Notes under the pieces: generated by a model | Databases searched by the model: none | Seen by the model: the letters and a program-made list of their open reading frames with translations, nothing else | Told to the model about the DNA's origin: nothing | Part shown: piece after piece, positions 34,388-44,232 of the stretch | Position numbering within the stretch: the first letter of the stretch is position 1 | Layout: every line of letters starts with the position of its first letter | Translations under genes and position numbers: made by a program | DNA from: Lachnospiraceae bacterium | Lineage (GTDB): Bacteria > Bacillota > Clostridia > Lachnospirales > Lachnospiraceae | Length of the DNA: 64,000 nt | Assembly (NCBI GenBank): GCA_017620255.1 | Contig: JAFZQU010000028.1 | Span: forward strand, 124,001-188,000 | Direction of reading: 5' to 3'

Positions 34388-35788
34388 TTACATACTGATG
34401 CCAAGCAGTTCACACTGCTCTTTGATCATCTTATCCAGTTCTGCATTTGTCATGACGGTTACACGGCCGCTGTCATATTCAAGATCGACCAGTTCCTTGA
34501 CCCGCTGTACAAGTGCGCTGTGTTTGTCGACCTGCTTCTCATCCGGCAGTTTGTAATAGGTATTGATCCAGTGTGCGATCCCGGCAAGTCCCGAAGTGTT
34601 GCTGACTGCACATAAAACCGGCCTGTTCAGGAATTTTTCCGTATCGAAGATGTTGTAGATCTCTTCATTCTTCAAAAGACCGTCCGCATGGATGCCTGCA
34701 CGCGTAACATTGAAATTCTCCCCGACAAAAGGTGTTCTCGGCGGTATCTCATAACCGATCTCCCTGGTGTAATAGTCCGCAAGTTCGGTGATGACGGTCG
34801 TATCCATGCCGTTTAAGTCGCCTTTTAACTGTGCATATTCAAATACCATGGCTTCTAAGGGCGTGTTACCCGTGCGTTCTCCGATCCCAAACAGGGAAGC
34901 ATTGATACCGGCGCAGCCGTACAGCCAGGCCGTTGTCGAATTGGCCACCGCTTTGTAAAAATCATTATGGCCGTGCCATTCGAGCAGATGCGGTGCCACG
35001 CCCGCATGCTTGTTAAGACCGTAAATGATACCCTGCACGCTTCTGGGGATCACGGCACCCGGATAATTCACGCCGTAACCCATGGTATCGCAGGCACGCA
35101 CCTTGATTGGGATCTTGTATTCATCCATCAGTTTCATCAGCTCCACGCAGAACGGGATCACATAGCCGTATATATCGGCTCTTGTGATATCTTCCAGATG
35201 GCATCTCGGACTGATCCCGGTCTCCAGGCACTCCCTGACGACATTCAGGTAGTGGTTCATGGCCTGTCGCCTGTTCATTTTCAGTTTGTAGAATATATGA
35301 TAATCGCTGCAGCTGACCAGGATACCCGTTTCTTTCATGCCGATATCCTTGACCAGCTGGAAATCTTCTTTGGACGCCCGGATCCAGCTTGTGATCTCCG
35401 GGAACTGATAGCCGCGCTCCATACATTTATAAACGGCGTCGCGGTCCTTTTTGGAATACAGGAAGAATTCACAGGCCCGGATCATTCCGTTTTGTCCGCC
35501 GAGTCTGTGCAGATAATCATAGATCGTAACGATCTGTTCCGTTGTATAGGGGGCTCTGGATTGCTGCCCGTCACGGAATGTCGTATCTGTGATCCAGATC
35601 TCCTTTGGCATATTATGGGGAACGATCCTGTCGTTGAATGCTATCTTGGGGACTTCATCATAGGGAAACAGATTCCGGAAGACATTCGGTGATTCCACAT
35701 CCACCAGCGGATACATATGTTCTTCCAGTTCCAGCAGATTATTGACGGAATTCATACGTACCGCTCTGTATTCGCTTGTATGTTTCAA
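34388..35788 (-). CDS. Putative Re-citrate synthase (isopropylmalate/homocitrate synthase-like)
   Basis: An aldolase-type acyl-CoA lyase of the LeuA/homocitrate synthase superfamily. Metal and catalytic residues are seen in IWITDTTFRDGQQSRAPYTT, EWHGHNDFYKAVAN and GERTGNTPLEAM. It is close in type to the Re-citrate synthase known from Clostridium kluyveri, and its place directly upstream of icd supports citrate formation; homocitrate or isopropylmalate formation cannot be excluded. Start: the longest frame begins with a TTG inside the U-run of a terminator-like hairpin, so I prefer TTG 35788, which has GAGGTG six bases upstream (466 residues). ATG 35755 is another option. Confidence 0.75.
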   Translation of the reverse strand: MKHTSEYRAVRMNSVNNLLELEEHMYPLVDVESPNVFRNLFPYDEVPKIAFNDRIVPHNMPKEIWITDTTFRDGQQSRAPYTTEQIVTIYDYLHRLGGQNGMIRACEFFLYSKKDRDAVYKCMERGYQFPEITSWIRASKEDFQLVKDIGMKETGILVSCSDYHIFYKLKMNRRQAMNHYLNVVRECLETGISPRCHLEDITRADIYGYVIPFCVELMKLMDEYKIPIKVRACDTMGYGVNYPGAVIPRSVQGIIYGLNKHAGVAPHLLEWHGHNDFYKAVANSTTAWLYGCAGINASLFGIGERTGNTPLEAMVFEYAQLKGDLNGMDTTVITELADYYTREIGYEIPPRTPFVGENFNVTRAGIHADGLLKNEEIYNIFDTEKFLNRPVLCAVSNTSGLAGIAHWINTYYKLPDEKQVDKHSALVQRVKELVDLEYDSGRVTVMTNAELDKMIKEQCELLGISM

Positions 35789-35810
35789 ATCTCTCACCTC
35801 GCGTATATCC

Positions 35811-35850
35811 AAAAAATCGCAATCAGACAGGCCGGGACCTGTCCGATTGC
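35811..35850 (-). terminator. Terminator-like hairpin directly before the Re-citrate synthase gene
   Basis: GCAATCGGACAGG pairs with CCTGTCTGATTGC (13 positions, one mismatch, six-base loop) and is followed on the minus strand by GATTTTTTGG. It would end the surface-protein operon and also lies between a good promoter (35860-35888) and the citrate synthase start, so it can act as an attenuator. Confidence 0.8.
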
Positions 35851-35859
35851 CAGCAATTC

Positions 35860-35888
35860 ATTATACAATGAACGTCACAATTTAACAA
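35860..35888 (-). promoter_or_regulatory. Promoter upstream of the Re-citrate synthase gene
   Basis: Minus strand TTGTTA (35883-35888), 17 bases, TATAAT (35860-35865). Transcription would start a few bases before the terminator-like hairpin. Confidence 0.65.
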
Positions 35889-35891
35889 CAT

Positions 35892-38800
35892 TCAACTGTT
35901 TCTTTTTTTACGGAGATTGAAAAGATTCGGGATGAGTAGCGCCAAACCGGCAATGATCAGAACGATCGCAAAGATCCTGCCGATCGAAAACGGCTTCTTT
36001 GACTGTGTGAGCGTTCCGTTGGATGCACGGATATTGAAAAGATCCATTGCGGAATCCATCAGTTCCTCTTCCATATCTTCCACGTCTTCTTCCGCTTCAG
36101 GAGCGGGCTTTGCCGCGTAAAGCGAAGCGGCATGGCAGATCGCATAAGGCGAGAAATGACCGGCGACAAACTGTACGCACTGTTCGCCGTTCACATCCAC
36201 CGTCTGCGTTGCGACCGTTTCAAGCGCGCCGTTATCATTTAAGCTTAAGATCGTAAGATCATCGGACCCCTGCAGATTGGACGGTACGCGCATGGTGATC
36301 TCCATTTTGGCCGTATTCAGCTTTTTGATCGGGATCGTCTCCGAGCCGTCCGTCATGGATATATCAAACATCTGTATGCCTGATGTGGGCATCTGACCGA
36401 GCGCATTGATAAAAGCAGCGGAAAACGCTTCACCCGCATTAGGATCGTCATTGACCGTTACGATAAAGTGATCGGTATTCCCGGGGATATGCGCCTTTGC
36501 AACGTCAGGACCGCCGGTTGAAGAAGCCCTGAGGTCGCGGATCGTGATCGCATTGTCCTCCGTATAAACGGTCGGCGCGTTATTCCCGATGGAATCAAGC
36601 AGAGATTCGACTTCCGGGGAAGTATTTCCGGCAATCTTTATATCTGTCAGCGGCTTTTCGCACCAGTCGCTAAAGTTTCTGTATGCATCAAACGCATCGT
36701 CTTTGACGCCGGACATAAGATAATCCGCCGTTCCGATCGGCACATGCGCATCAATGTCAACAATGCCGTTTTCGTCGGGTTCCATAGTAGATCTGAGCAG
36801 ATGCAGTGTATTCTGTCCGTCAGAAGTCGAAGGACTCATGCAGTATACGGCCCCGCGGAAACCGAGGTATTTCGGGTCAAAGATATTTCCGGAATTCAGA
36901 TCAGCCGTGTCCCTGATCACTGCGTTATGGATCCCGTCAAATGCAAGGGATCTTAAATCTTTGGCAGAAAGTCTGGATGCAGTCGGCTTCGCACCGACAT
37001 CCGGAAGCTCCGTGCCGGTAAATACAACAGTCTGCAGATCGGCCATATCCGATACATCAAAGGCGCCCAGCCCGATGGATGTCACCGAAGGCGGGATCGT
37101 CAGCGTGGAAAGATCGGTGTTCTTGAAGGCGCGGTCCTCGATCGTTTCCAGTCCTGCGGATAAAGAAACGGTATTCAGCGAGGAGCAGCCGTTAAACGCA
37201 TCTTCTCCGATCGTTGTAACACTTCCCGGAACGGAAACGCCCGTGATCTTGGTATTTCCAAGGAAACAGCCGGGAGCAATAGTCTTTACGCCTTCCGGGA
37301 TCGTGATATTCCCGCCTTCTCCCTTATAGGAAAGCAGGATCTTGTCCCCGACGATCAGATAATTATCATTATCGTTGTTATTCTGCCATTCATAGAGCCA
37401 GGGTGTCCCGAAAAAGGCGCCAAGCTCAATGGTCTCTACGGAATCCGGGATAGATACATCCGTAAGGTCCCGGCATTGATAGAATCCCGCATACCCGATC
37501 GCTTCCACACCGTCCGGGATATTGACGCTTTTTAAGGTACTTCTTGCAAACGCAAAATCACCGATGGATGTCACTCCGTCCGGTATCGTTACGGATTCGA
37601 TATTCTCGTTTTTATAAAAGCAGCGGTTTCCGATCCTGTTTACATCCGAAGGGATCTGGATGTTAGCGTCCGTTCCGTTATAGGTATCCAGTACGCCGCG
37701 GATCAGGGAAAACGTATCTTTCACGGAAGTGTTTTTAAGGTTTGTTTCGCCGATGCCGTCTTCCAGTTCCGCTTTGTTTAAGTTATAGCTGTCTTTGACG
37801 GTCATGGACGGTGACATGAGAAGAACGGCATTCGAACCGACAACTTTTGTCGAACCCATTTCTCCGGGCAGGATGTTCTCTTCATAATCGATCAGAACGG
37901 GTGCCGAGGTCTCGGTTGTGAAACCGTCCGGGTCGGTCAATGCTCCGGTGCCGTTTTTAATGCCGTCACTGTCATTCACCTGACCCGAATTGCTGTTATC
38001 CGCCCCCGGTTCCCAGTTCGCATCATCCGTTCCCGTCACAGAAACCGTGCCTTCACCGTTCGCATATACGGAACCGGATACAAGCGTGGAGGACGGATCC
38101 ACGAACTGTACTTCTACGCCGTTACTCATATAGAAAGCAAGATCGTCGATATAACCGACGGATGTGGGGATCACCGCGGACCGCAGATTGACGCAGTCAG
38201 AAAATGCGTAGGCCTGGATCTTGCTGACGGATCTGGGAATGATGATCGTGGAAAGGCCCGGGCAGTTACTGAAAGCATACTCGGGGATCTCCGTTACGTT
38301 TCCGGATATAGACACGCCGGTCAGATTGGTCGCACCCCAGAAAGCATATTCGTTGATCTTGTTGACGCTGACGGGCATCGCATAGGTGGATGCGGGCCGT
38401 CCGGCCAGATACTGTACGACTTCTTTCCCGTCTCCTGAATAGATCACACCGTCATAACAGAGAAAATTCGGGTTGTTCACATCGACTGGCACTGAGGATA
38501 AGGATGGGCAGCCTGCAAAGGTACCGGAACCGATCTCTTTTACTTTTCTGGGTATATTGACACTGTATAAAGAACTGCAACCCGAAAAAGCGCTCGAACC
38601 TAAGGTTCTAACGCTTTCGGGAATACTGACTGTCTGTAAGTTTGTGCAGTTTTCAAATGCAGCAAAATCAATCGTGCGCACACTGCCCGGGATCACCACG
38701 TTCCGAAGCGATACATTCCCGGAAAAAGCATCCTTACCGATCGTCACGATATTGTCCGGCAAAGTGAGATCTGCCTCATGACCGGTGTATTCGACAAGTG

Positions 38801-38927
38801 TCGCCCCGTCCATGACAAAATCGCCGCGCTGACTCAGCGCATTTGTCGGCAATGCCGGCAGAATGAGCAGGACGGCACCTGTTGCGCACAGCAGTATTGC
38901 AATGACATTTCGAATGATCTTACGCAT
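35892..38927 (-). CDS. Leucine-rich-repeat surface protein with C-terminal membrane anchor
   Basis: A 1011-residue exported protein. Signal peptide about 1-32 (IAILLCATGAVLLILPALP then TNA). BspA-type repeats fill about 45-280 and again about 405-650 (SVNIPRKVKEIGSGTFAGC, SVTTIGEDAFNGCSSL). Residues about 830-935 form a domain ending VAGHFSPYAICHAASLY, also found in the neighbouring 1486-residue protein. An acidic stretch (EAEEDVEDMEEEL) precedes a single membrane segment (IFAIVLIIAGLALLIPNLF) and RKKRNS. No LPXTG-like motif is seen, so it is probably membrane-anchored. The ATG is one base after the upstream stop, implying coupled translation. Ligand unknown. Confidence 0.85.
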   Translation of the reverse strand: MRKIIRNVIAILLCATGAVLLILPALPTNALSQRGDFVMDGATLVEYTGHEADLTLPDNIVTIGKDAFSGNVSLRNVVIPGSVRTIDFAAFENCTNLQTVSIPESVRTLGSSAFSGCSSLYSVNIPRKVKEIGSGTFAGCPSLSSVPVDVNNPNFLCYDGVIYSGDGKEVVQYLAGRPASTYAMPVSVNKINEYAFWGATNLTGVSISGNVTEIPEYAFSNCPGLSTIIIPRSVSKIQAYAFSDCVNLRSAVIPTSVGYIDDLAFYMSNGVEVQFVDPSSTLVSGSVYANGEGTVSVTGTDDANWEPGADNSNSGQVNDSDGIKNGTGALTDPDGFTTETSAPVLIDYEENILPGEMGSTKVVGSNAVLLMSPSMTVKDSYNLNKAELEDGIGETNLKNTSVKDTFSLIRGVLDTYNGTDANIQIPSDVNRIGNRCFYKNENIESVTIPDGVTSIGDFAFARSTLKSVNIPDGVEAIGYAGFYQCRDLTDVSIPDSVETIELGAFFGTPWLYEWQNNNDNDNYLIVGDKILLSYKGEGGNITIPEGVKTIAPGCFLGNTKITGVSVPGSVTTIGEDAFNGCSSLNTVSLSAGLETIEDRAFKNTDLSTLTIPPSVTSIGLGAFDVSDMADLQTVVFTGTELPDVGAKPTASRLSAKDLRSLAFDGIHNAVIRDTADLNSGNIFDPKYLGFRGAVYCMSPSTSDGQNTLHLLRSTMEPDENGIVDIDAHVPIGTADYLMSGVKDDAFDAYRNFSDWCEKPLTDIKIAGNTSPEVESLLDSIGNNAPTVYTEDNAITIRDLRASSTGGPDVAKAHIPGNTDHFIVTVNDDPNAGEAFSAAFINALGQMPTSGIQMFDISMTDGSETIPIKKLNTAKMEITMRVPSNLQGSDDLTILSLNDNGALETVATQTVDVNGEQCVQFVAGHFSPYAICHAASLYAAKPAPEAEEDVEDMEEELMDSAMDLFNIRASNGTLTQSKKPFSIGRIFAIVLIIAGLALLIPNLFNLRKKRNS

Positions 38928-38928
38928 A

Positions 38929-41900
38929 TTAAGCAGCCTCTGCCGTTTCGGTTTCCTTGCGGTCTCTCTTTAAGAACATGATACCGGAAACTGCCGCAAG
39001 TCCGATCACGAGGAACCACTTCGGGTGGATCGGATCGCCGGTCTTGGGAGTGGCATCCAGTGTGCCGTTTGCCGTCAGGTTATTGGTATCCACATAGACA
39101 ACATACGGCGAAAGGTGTGTAACCGTATAATTCATGCAAGGTACACCGTTGATCACGGTGAACTTCGGCTGGATCTTATCCAGTGTGCCGCCTTCCGTAC
39201 ATGCGATCTTCGCATTACCGCCGTAGATCGCAAGATTGTCGGGGATCGGCATCGTGATATTGATCGTCACGCCTGCAGGGATCGGGCTGATCTTCTGCGT
39301 ACCTGTACTGTCATAAAGGCTGATATCGATCGGCAGATAACGGATCGCATCGAGCGAACCGAACGCAGCCGTCAGAGCCTGTACGGCCATATCATTGGCT
39401 TCCTGCGTCTCCGTGATCTTGATTACATAGTTATCACTCGATCCGTTCACGGTCGCGCTCATCTTGCTCGTATCCGTGATGCCGCCGGTCGTGGAGATCA
39501 GTTTCGTCTTGCCGACATTGCCGACCGTCTGCCCGCCGGTTGCAGGGGATTTGGTATTGGCTGCCGTATTCACAACTGCAGGTGCACCTGCTGCACCGTA
39601 CGGATTGCTGGTCCCGCTGACAATGACAGGCTGTACCGTGGTACTGGTGATACTGGTCGAGCGCGAAGACGAAGAACTCTGCCCTGAACTGCCGCCGCCA
39701 CCGCCGCTTGAAGACTTCTTGGTGGAAGAAGTCGATGATGTCGAACCGGAAGACGAAGTGGTCGAACTCGTCGAAACCGGTGTGTATTTCGCATATACCG
39801 TTGCGTTCTGCTGTACATTGATCCATGCATTCGGCGGGGTGGAATAAAACTCCTCAAATACATAGTTCACATGTGTCGGCGGGGTCGGCGGTGCCACATT
39901 CCAGCCGGCAGGAACGGTTTCACGGTAGAATTCCGAATAATCGATACCGTCTATGAAGATGATCGTATACTGCGGATCTTCTGTCATTTTTTCATAGATC
40001 AGTTCATCCGCGGGTGTACGGCTCTCCTTCTTGTTGACCATCTTGACGTAAGACGGAATGGAGGAATCCTCATAAGCATGGAAAACGGTGCTCTCGGTAT
40101 TCTTAAACGCATCTTCGTCCACGTTGATGGACTTACTGTAGATGTAGATATCCTTCAGATTATCGTTCTCCTGGAAAGAAGGCTCCACACGCTTGATGTT
40201 CTCGGGCAGCGTCACATATTTAAGCTGGTTACAGTTGTTAAAGCATCTGTCCGGGATCTCGGTCAGATCCTTCGAAGCGGAAAAATCAACCGAAACGATA
40301 TAGTCGCAGTTCTTGAACGCAGCGTCTGCGATCTTTGTCACATCCGCGATGCACGGATCGTTCTCTTCGCTGATCTGCGCCTGGCCGACGCCGCCCGGTT
40401 TTCCTCTCGACTGCAGTACTTCCTCGATGGTCGTGACGCCGTTTCCGGATTCGTCTCTGTAGTAACTGTAGATGATCCCGTTGTCATACCAGTAATACGG
40501 ATCATCGATCGTAGCACTTTCCTTGTCGTTTTCACCGTTGAAGTATACGCCTGTCAGCTCCGCAAGCGGTGCCGTGATCAGGTCTGCTGCCTTGTTGTAG
40601 AAAGGAAGCACGCCAAGGCTCTTCATATTGCCGTTAAAGGTGATCGTCTGCAGTCCGAGACACTCTGCAAACGGTTTTTCCGCCTCATCTTCCTTAGGCC
40701 CCATATCCGGCAGGCTCTCGAGCGATTCAAACGTAATGTTCGTCAGATGATAATTCTGATTGGTCTTATAATCGTTCGTACGAATGAAATAATCATTGTC
40801 AGACATATCGGGTGATACATTCGTACCCAGATCATTTTGTGCGTTGACGATACTCGTGATACCGTAAGGAACATATATGCTCTTCGTATACTGGTTGATG
40901 ATCGCTTCCTGATTCGGCGAGAGGATCTTACCGCCCACATAATCATTGATCAGATCATAAATATGAACGTCTTCCTCCGTATAGATCCCGCTTCCCGGCG
41001 GATCCTCGACTGCTTTCTTACCGACGACGGTATTGACGGTCGGATAACTGAGCAGCGATACATAGCCCGGCTCCGAAGAATTCGGTCTGTCGTATCTGCA
41101 GGATAAGTTCTGCGGATTGCCGCTGCAGTAGGTGATATAGGATTTAGAATCTGTCGAGCAGGTGATATTGTTGGGATCCAGTGCATATTCATACGGCCAG
41201 TATCCCTGTTCCATCCGCCCGTACATCTTCAGTCCGTTCGGATTTTCGGTCAGGAATGCGTCCGTACCGACACTGGATGCATCGATATTGACATCGAAAT
41301 ACCCGTTGCCTTCAAAATTGTCATCTCTGAACTTAATGGTATCCAGATTCTTACAATCCCTGAAGCAGTTACTGCCGATCGAAGTCTTATCTGCGGATAC
41401 CGTGAACGGGATATGGATAAAATCAACCTCTTTCACGCTCTCGCAGGAACGGAACGCATTTTCACCGATCGTTGCGATGGAATCCGCGATCTCGATCTTC
41501 GTGGGCAGAGTTAAGTTGGATACATATTTGGTACCCTGGACTTTTCCGCAGGCATCATCCGCGATGGCCTGGATCGGATGTCCGCCGATCGTAGCCGGGA
41601 CACGGATCGTTTTAGCCGTTGCACCGGGCAGCTGTACAATGGATTCCACGATGAAATCATCCGTGAACGTAAACCGGTAGGAATCCTCCAGCGTCATGAT
41701 ATATTTGAACTTGTTGTCGTATTTGTCCCAATACATATACGGCAGAGAGTTGCTCTCCGCAAATTTCAGCATGTTGATGCTGCTGCTCTCATTGGGATTC
41801 GGGCCCCAGATGACAAAGCTGTCGGATACGTTTTTATCTTTCCCCGGGAAATAGGATTCATTCACGGAGTTGATAAACTCTTCGTCCGTAGCGCTTACCG

Positions 41901-43389
41901 TATAGTTGTTGCCGCGTACGCATTCAAGGTTCGGGCACTCCAGGAACATGGACGGAGTCGCCTTGAACCCTGTCGTATTATGCGGTAATTCGACATATCT
42001 TAATTTGTTACAGCCTGCATACATGCCGTACCGGCCGTATGTCCCTTCGATCGGTTTGGTCGTCTGGCACATCTTGGTCGTTTCCAGATTGGTGCAGTTA
42101 CAAAAAGCATAGGAACCAACGGTGAAATCATTGTTGTTGATACCGGGCATTCCGCCAAAGATCACGGAGTTACTGTTATCATCGGCTTCCGAAACATAAC
42201 TCGGATAGTTGGGTGCGGCATCGATCAGGGACCTGCAGTTCATAAACGCAGCCGTACCGATCTGCTGGAGCGTATCCGGCAGGGTAAGATTCGTTAGCAT
42301 GGTACAGTCTGCAAAGCAACCGTCACCGATCGATTTGGTCACACCAAAATCAATGCTTGTCAGGCCCGTGCAGTTATGGAATACCTGCGTGCCGAGCCGT
42401 TCGATATTATCACCGAAACTGATGGACTGCAGTCTCGTGCAGTTTTCAAACGCATAGTCGCCGATCTGCGTGATACCGGCGCTACCGCCACCGCCGTTAG
42501 ACGTACTTAACAGTTCCATCTGCGAGAAGTTTGCAACGTCCTTAAACGCACCGTTTGCAATGGACTGTACGATCTGATGGTTCTTGCATACCAGCATGAC
42601 TTCCGAGTAGCTGGGTTGTTCACCCCCTACGATGGGATCTTCCGGCTCATCTCCCGTCCAGTAATCCGGATCGCCCGGCTGTTTGGCCGGATCATGGGGC
42701 CATTCACGTTCCCATACTTCAATGGTCAGTTTGAAATAGAAACAGTCCGGCGTACTTGCCTCATCCCCATATACATCGATCATTCTCTGGGTTTTCGGCA
42801 CTTTAACCTTTTCTTCGGTATAACGTGTCCATTTCCAGGGAACATGTCCCGCCTCGGCACCCTTTTCAAGATCGATATAGGGTGCTTCCGCGACATCGGA
42901 ATCCTTAGTATAGACAACAGACGGGGAAAGCTTCAGGATGCCGCCTTCAGGCGTATAACCGGATGCATCGCCGCCGACATAATTCCTGATACACTGGGGA
43001 ACACTGGTCGCTGTAGGTGTTGACTGTGTGGAGATCTCAAATACGGGAACCGTCAGGTCTGCGAACATACCCTCGCGGTTGATCTTATAGTAAGTATGTC
43101 CTTTGAACTCAACCCCTTCTCCTTCCGGAAAAGCCCAGTGTTTTTCCGTATCGGAAGGAATGACGGATCCGTAATACGTATTGGATGCGAGGGAAACAAA
43201 CGGATCAACGGCGATCGCGTCATCCACTGTGGCCGGGATCATGGTGTCCGGGTTGAACGGATCATCGGCCTGCACGCCTCTGGTCGGGATCACGGCCACA
43301 ACCAGCGCGGTTACGGCACATGCGCCCGCGATCGTAAGTCTCGCGCTCTTTTTCAGTTTGAATTTCTTCTTTTCCGTCACTTTCTTCAT
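38929..43389 (-). CDS. Giant leucine-rich-repeat protein with sortase signal
   Basis: A 1486-residue wall protein. Signal peptide about 1-42 (LTIAGACAVTALVVAVIPTRG). BspA-type repeats run from about 270 to 1130 (ENCTRLQSISFGDNIERLG, SVDFSASKDLTEIPDRCF). An InlB-type B repeat follows (YTIIFIDGIDYSEFYRETV to NATVYAKYTP). A serine/threonine/glycine linker of about 110 residues contains an internal SPATGG. Then comes a domain ending YTVTHLSPYVVYVDTNN, shared with the 1011-residue neighbour. The end carries TPKTGDP, a hydrophobic stretch (WFLVIGLAAVSGIMFL) and KRDRK, a sortase signal of the (S/N/P)PxTG kind used by clostridial SrtB. The srtB gene is 33 bases upstream. Confidence 0.9.
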   Translation of the reverse strand: MKKVTEKKKFKLKKSARLTIAGACAVTALVVAVIPTRGVQADDPFNPDTMIPATVDDAIAVDPFVSLASNTYYGSVIPSDTEKHWAFPEGEGVEFKGHTYYKINREGMFADLTVPVFEISTQSTPTATSVPQCIRNYVGGDASGYTPEGGILKLSPSVVYTKDSDVAEAPYIDLEKGAEAGHVPWKWTRYTEEKVKVPKTQRMIDVYGDEASTPDCFYFKLTIEVWEREWPHDPAKQPGDPDYWTGDEPEDPIVGGEQPSYSEVMLVCKNHQIVQSIANGAFKDVANFSQMELLSTSNGGGGSAGITQIGDYAFENCTRLQSISFGDNIERLGTQVFHNCTGLTSIDFGVTKSIGDGCFADCTMLTNLTLPDTLQQIGTAAFMNCRSLIDAAPNYPSYVSEADDNSNSVIFGGMPGINNNDFTVGSYAFCNCTNLETTKMCQTTKPIEGTYGRYGMYAGCNKLRYVELPHNTTGFKATPSMFLECPNLECVRGNNYTVSATDEEFINSVNESYFPGKDKNVSDSFVIWGPNPNESSSINMLKFAESNSLPYMYWDKYDNKFKYIMTLEDSYRFTFTDDFIVESIVQLPGATAKTIRVPATIGGHPIQAIADDACGKVQGTKYVSNLTLPTKIEIADSIATIGENAFRSCESVKEVDFIHIPFTVSADKTSIGSNCFRDCKNLDTIKFRDDNFEGNGYFDVNIDASSVGTDAFLTENPNGLKMYGRMEQGYWPYEYALDPNNITCSTDSKSYITYCSGNPQNLSCRYDRPNSSEPGYVSLLSYPTVNTVVGKKAVEDPPGSGIYTEEDVHIYDLINDYVGGKILSPNQEAIINQYTKSIYVPYGITSIVNAQNDLGTNVSPDMSDNDYFIRTNDYKTNQNYHLTNITFESLESLPDMGPKEDEAEKPFAECLGLQTITFNGNMKSLGVLPFYNKAADLITAPLAELTGVYFNGENDKESATIDDPYYWYDNGIIYSYYRDESGNGVTTIEEVLQSRGKPGGVGQAQISEENDPCIADVTKIADAAFKNCDYIVSVDFSASKDLTEIPDRCFNNCNQLKYVTLPENIKRVEPSFQENDNLKDIYIYSKSINVDEDAFKNTESTVFHAYEDSSIPSYVKMVNKKESRTPADELIYEKMTEDPQYTIIFIDGIDYSEFYRETVPAGWNVAPPTPPTHVNYVFEEFYSTPPNAWINVQQNATVYAKYTPVSTSSTTSSSGSTSSTSSTKKSSSGGGGGSSGQSSSSSRSTSITSTTVQPVIVSGTSNPYGAAGAPAVVNTAANTKSPATGGQTVGNVGKTKLISTTGGITDTSKMSATVNGSSDNYVIKITETQEANDMAVQALTAAFGSLDAIRYLPIDISLYDSTGTQKISPIPAGVTINITMPIPDNLAIYGGNAKIACTEGGTLDKIQPKFTVINGVPCMNYTVTHLSPYVVYVDTNNLTANGTLDATPKTGDPIHPKWFLVIGLAAVSGIMFLKRDRKETETAEAA

Positions 43390-43422
43390 GCTCTCTCCTG
43401 CTCCCCTTGTCAGATCAATGCA

Positions 43423-44232
43423 TTATTTGATGCGTTTCGCGACAACAACCCATCTCTCGCCGCCTTTCACATAATCACAGGTGGACAGTGTGATCAGCTC
43501 GTCGCCAAGATGGGAAGTAATGCCCGTATCGTATAAAGACATATCAGCCATATCCTGCATATAGGAATCATATTCCTCTGCGGAATTCGCATTCACAAAC
43601 TGATAATACTTGAATGCAACTTCCGTTTCTTCATGCACAACTTCCGAAAATACATACATGACCGCATAGGTGCCTTTTTCATACAGCGTATCAAACTGGA
43701 TGTACGGATGTTTCTCAAAGTAGCTCTGACTCTTGTATTTGGTCAGCGATCCGAACATCTTTCCGGACTTCATGTTATGTCCGTAAATGATGATATTCTG
43801 GCTGCGCGGCCATATGCTGCATTCCTTATCTGCGAACAGACATCCGTTCCGGTCTTTTTCCTGCGAAAAATTATGGTCCAGATAGTATTCCATGTTCACA
43901 GACTGCATTACAGGGTAGTCTATTATTGTATCGTCAATTTTCAGCCATCCGATTAGACTTTTATTTTTATTATACAATGTGACATAGTCTTCCAGGATCT
44001 CCGGAGGGGCGTCCGGCTCATCCACTTTGACTGTCGCAGGCTTAAATAAGACAAAATCCGTATTCTTAAGTCCGGATAACTTTTTGAAATTGGAATCCGT
44101 TGATTCCGTTTCGCTGCTGTAAAAAGCAAAATAGCCGAGGCTGCCGACTGCGGTAACGATCAATACCGCCATAAAGATCCTGCGGATCAGTTCTTTCCTG
44201 GAAAGTTTCTTCTTATTCTTCCCGGTGCTCAT
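43423..44232 (-). CDS. srtB: Class B sortase
   Basis: A 269-residue membrane-bound transpeptidase. An N-terminal membrane anchor (about 15-37) precedes the sortase fold. The catalytic triad is visible: His152 in IIYGHNMKSGKMFG, Cys252 in LSTCDYVKGG and Arg260 in ERWVVVAKRI. The IGWLKIDDTIIDYPVMQ start and the length place it in class B. Its likely substrate is the TPKTGDP-ended protein encoded next. The start ATG overlaps the stop of the pseudo-receiver gene (ATGA), so the two are translationally coupled. Confidence 0.94.
   Translation of the reverse strand: MSTGKNKKKLSRKELIRRIFMAVLIVTAVGSLGYFAFYSSETESTDSNFKKLSGLKNTDFVLFKPATVKVDEPDAPPEILEDYVTLYNKNKSLIGWLKIDDTIIDYPVMQSVNMEYYLDHNFSQEKDRNGCLFADKECSIWPRSQNIIIYGHNMKSGKMFGSLTKYKSQSYFEKHPYIQFDTLYEKGTYAVMYVFSEVVHEETEVAFKYYQFVNANSAEEYDSYMQDMADMSLYDTGITSHLGDELITLSTCDYVKGGERWVVVAKRIK

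Noticed and set aside
39871..40815. Plus-strand open frame of 314 codons, and a 220-codon one at 39025-39687
   Set aside because: Both lie opposite the 1486-residue surface gene and have no ribosome binding site or conserved domain.
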